Shown here one piece after another: positions 33,170-35,248 of a stretch of 35,248 bases of DNA. Made by a program: the position numbers and the translations under genes. The notes beneath the pieces are model-generated. The model was given only the letters and a program-made list of their open reading frames with translations. It had not been told where the DNA came from and made no database searches. Origin of the DNA: an uncultured Bacteroidia bacterium (GTDB lineage: Bacteria > Bacteroidota > Bacteroidia > Bacteroidales > Prolixibacteraceae); assembly GCA_903850335.1 (NCBI GenBank), contig CAINLJ010000245.1, positions 1 to 35,248 of the forward strand, read 5' to 3'. The first letter of the stretch is position 1. The number at the start of each line of letters is the position of its first letter.

Positions 33170-35185
33170 ATGAAATATTCATATTTAATCCTGTTGGGAT
33201 TGCTGGCATTCGCACCGGCAACATATGCAGAAGGTACTGGCAAAGCTGACCAGTTGATAATTACTCAACCGGGCAACATAACGGTAAAAGGTAAAATCGT
33301 CGACGAAAAAGGAGAATCGGTTCCAGGTGCATCCATAAAACAAAAAGATACAACAATAGGCGTCATTACCGATATAAATGGTAACTTCACTCTTGCAGTT
33401 CCTTCAGATGCAACATTAATCGTTTCTTTTATAGGTTACAAAGGTGTTGAAGTAAACATTGGAGGAAAAACTGAACTTGGCAACATCATATTGATTTCTG
33501 ATACAAAAGAACTCGATCAGGTAGTCGTAGTCGGTTACGGTACACAACGCAAGGTTGACCTCACAGGTTCGGTTGCCATCGTCAACACCGAAGAGATGAA
33601 AAAAGTTTCACACTCCAACATCTCAACAATGCTTGAAGGAAAAGTAGCCGGAGTTCAAATTACATCCGATGGACAGCCGGGAGCCGACCCAATTGTACGT
33701 ATTCGCGGTATTGGTTCATTCGGTAGTACCGCACCTCTTTATGTTGTCGACGGAGTGCCAATGGGAACTACAATACGCGACTTCTCGCCAAATGATATCG
33801 AAAGCCTTCAGGTACTTAAGGATGCTTCTGCTGCCGCAATCTATGGTTCACGTGCTGCCAACGGCGTAGTTATCATCACCACAAAGCAAGGCAATAAGAA
33901 CAAACCAATGAAGATCGACTACAGCGGTTACTTAGGTGTCGACCAGGTGAAGAAAGGGGTATACGATGTTATGAATTCTACGCAATATGGTAAATACGTC
34001 ACCATGGCATATTCCAACAGTGGTATGGATGTTCCTGCCGGATACGATCCTGCCAGCCCAAAATATATCGATCCTGCCCAGGTTAACACAAATTGGTTCA
34101 ATGAAGCGTTCAAAAAAGGTATTCGTCAGAATCACAACATCAACATGTCTGGAGGCGGTGCCAACAATACGTACAACATCAGTCTTGACTACTACAGCCA
34201 GAAGGGAACAATGGTAGGTGCCGGTCCTAATTTCGACCGTTACACGGCCCGTATCAGCAATACAATGGATGTTAAGTTTATCAAAATCAAAACAAACATA
34301 GTGTATAGCCATAGCCTTCAGGACAATATGGCTCTAAGTAATGCAAACGAATATGTGCAGGGACTTTATGGCGCACAATTTCCTGTGATGGCTTCGGTAC
34401 TGCTTTTACCTCCAACTATTAAGGCTTACGATAAATCAACATGGGTTCTCGATGATAAGATTTCAGCTGCATCAGAATACAAATACGACTCTTATGGTTT
34501 TGGTACTTACTATGATGATGTTCATGGAGATTTGCGTGTAACGAACGTTCTGCTCGAAAATAGTTTACTAAAAAGAAACTCAACCGTAGACCGTATTGTT
34601 GCCTCCGGTTCTGCGGATGTGGACCTCATAGGTATGGTTGGTCTCAAGAGCAGCAATAGCAAGTTAAGTTACAAGTTAAATTTATCGTACAGTAAGACCA
34701 ATGTAAAGGACTTAACATTCGTGCCGGCATTTATACAAAGTACTACAAACTACCTGTCAAAGAGCAATGAGAACCTGTCAGAAGGCTATCGTAGCTATAG
34801 CGATGCACTTGTAGAAAACACTTTAAACTACGATGGTAAATTTGGACGCAATCACCTCAACGCTGTTGTTGGTCAAACATTTGAACGCGAACTGTATCAT
34901 ACACTCACCGGAAAAGGCGTTAATCTGCCTGAACCATACTATCTGGAGGTAAACAATGCAACAACGACATCATCCGCAAGCTACGAAACCGAACACGTCC
35001 TGGCATCGTATATTGGTCGTGTCAACTACGATTTCGATGAGAAATACCTTATTTCAGCAACAGCACGCCGGGATGGTTCAAGCCGTCTTTCTGCGAATGA
35101 CCGTTGGGGTGTATTTCCATCTGTATCAGCAGGTTGGCGTATCGACCGCGAAAACTTCTTCTGCAGATCCTGTAAGTGTCGCTAA
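33170..35185 (+). pseudogene. SusC-like TonB-dependent transporter, broken at 3' end
   Basis: The start is the ATG at 33170 (signal peptide of ~20 residues ending T-Y-A-E). The product shows an N-terminal carboxypeptidase-regulatory-like domain (~35-115), the V-V-V-V-G-Y-G-T-Q TonB-box region, the plug domain with R-I-R-G-I-G-S-F and Y-V-V-D-G-V-P, then D-A-S-A-A-A-I-Y-G-S-R-A-A-N-G-V-V. The outer-membrane barrel follows as far as V-S-A-G-W-R-I-D-R-E-N-F-F. SusC proteins usually have ~1000 residues. This one changes to unrelated sequence near residue 664 and stops at 671. The sequence beyond base ~35161 is an antisense piece of an aminopeptidase gene, so the gene is either truncated by rearrangement or misassembled. 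No SusD is present. Confidence 0.92.
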
Positions 35186-35248
35186 ATCTATAATATAGTC
35201 AATATTTTTTAGTGTTTCCGAGAATCCAAAAGCATCTGCCATAATGAT
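35162..35248 (-). pseudogene. Fragment of M17 leucyl aminopeptidase
   Basis: Read from the right edge on the minus strand, the frame gives 29 codons that match the M17 signature region: I-I-M-A-D-A-F-G-F-S, then D-Y-I-I-D-L-A-T-L-T-G-S-A. This aligns with the L-x-D-x-L-x-Y and I-D-V-A-T-L-T-G-A segments that follow the D-x-E-G-R metal/active-site loop in PepA-type enzymes. The similarity ends at ~35162, exactly where SusC begins on the other strand. The gene would continue beyond the window to the right on its 5' side; its 3' part is missing here. Confidence 0.75.

Noticed and set aside
34956-35198. 80-codon plus-strand ORF at the right end
   Set aside because: Out-of-frame reading of SusC that continues into antisense aminopeptidase sequence; it has no independent support.

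Overview
The window is most likely from an anaerobic or facultatively anaerobic Bacteroidota bacterium (Bacteroidales/Marinilabiliales-like). It carries a SusC-type TonB transporter, a hybrid two-component regulator with Reg_prop beta-propeller repeats, many secreted glycosidases with short signal peptides, weak or absent Shine-Dalgarno sequences, and several copies of the TAnnTTTG -7 promoter element typical of this phylum. No rRNA, tRNA, CRISPR array or intact transposase was seen.

Layout. 1-3.4 kb: small accessory genes (a DUF1801 protein, a flavin reductase-rubredoxin fusion, a secreted duplicated-domain protein) separated by long AT-rich spacers that hold a 50-bp perfect palindrome, hairpins and a possible SusC 5' stub. 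3.5-8.7 kb (minus): a tight five-gene cluster: RhaT-type deoxysugar permease, URO-D-like protein, GH29 alpha-L-fucosidase, RhaM-type mutarotase and a second URO-D-like protein, with a divergent AraC regulator at 8.8-9.7 kb. 9.7-10.4 kb: a repeat-rich spacer with an octamer array, a nested hairpin and a 16-bp inverted repeat. 10.4-11.3 kb: an SPFH/band-7 membrane protein. 11.3-18.3 kb (minus): an operon for an AGE/cellobiose 2-epimerase-family enzyme, a GH38-type alpha-mannosidase, a third URO-D-like protein and a CBM9-like protein. 18.5-22.6 kb (plus): tetraheme cytochrome c, Tat-exported four-cluster ferredoxin, NrfD-type membrane subunit and a DUF2339 membrane protein, closed by a strong terminator. 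22.7-26.4 kb (minus): a GH36-type alpha-galactosidase and a sulfatase. 26.6-35.2 kb (plus): the hybrid regulator, a small secreted ORF, a duplicated-domain lipoprotein and a SusC gene that breaks off abruptly.

How the genes may work together. The right third looks like part of a polysaccharide utilisation locus for a sulfated, galactose-containing glycan, sensed by the hybrid regulator. The two left-hand glycosidase clusters are less ordinary. Three diverged URO-D-superfamily proteins lie within 10 kb among fucose/rhamnose and mannose enzymes, and all keep the His-x-Cys metal motif of the corrinoid/thiol methyltransferases (MtaA/CmuA branch). None shows the N-terminal signature of the haem enzyme HemE. 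My main hypothesis is that they handle methyl groups from O-methylated sugars, or do another zinc-dependent step of sugar catabolism. No corrinoid protein or reductive activator is visible, so this is inference.

At the right edge the SusC reading frame joins, near base 35,161, a fragment of an M17 leucyl aminopeptidase on the opposite strand. This is either a rearrangement breakpoint or an assembly chimera.
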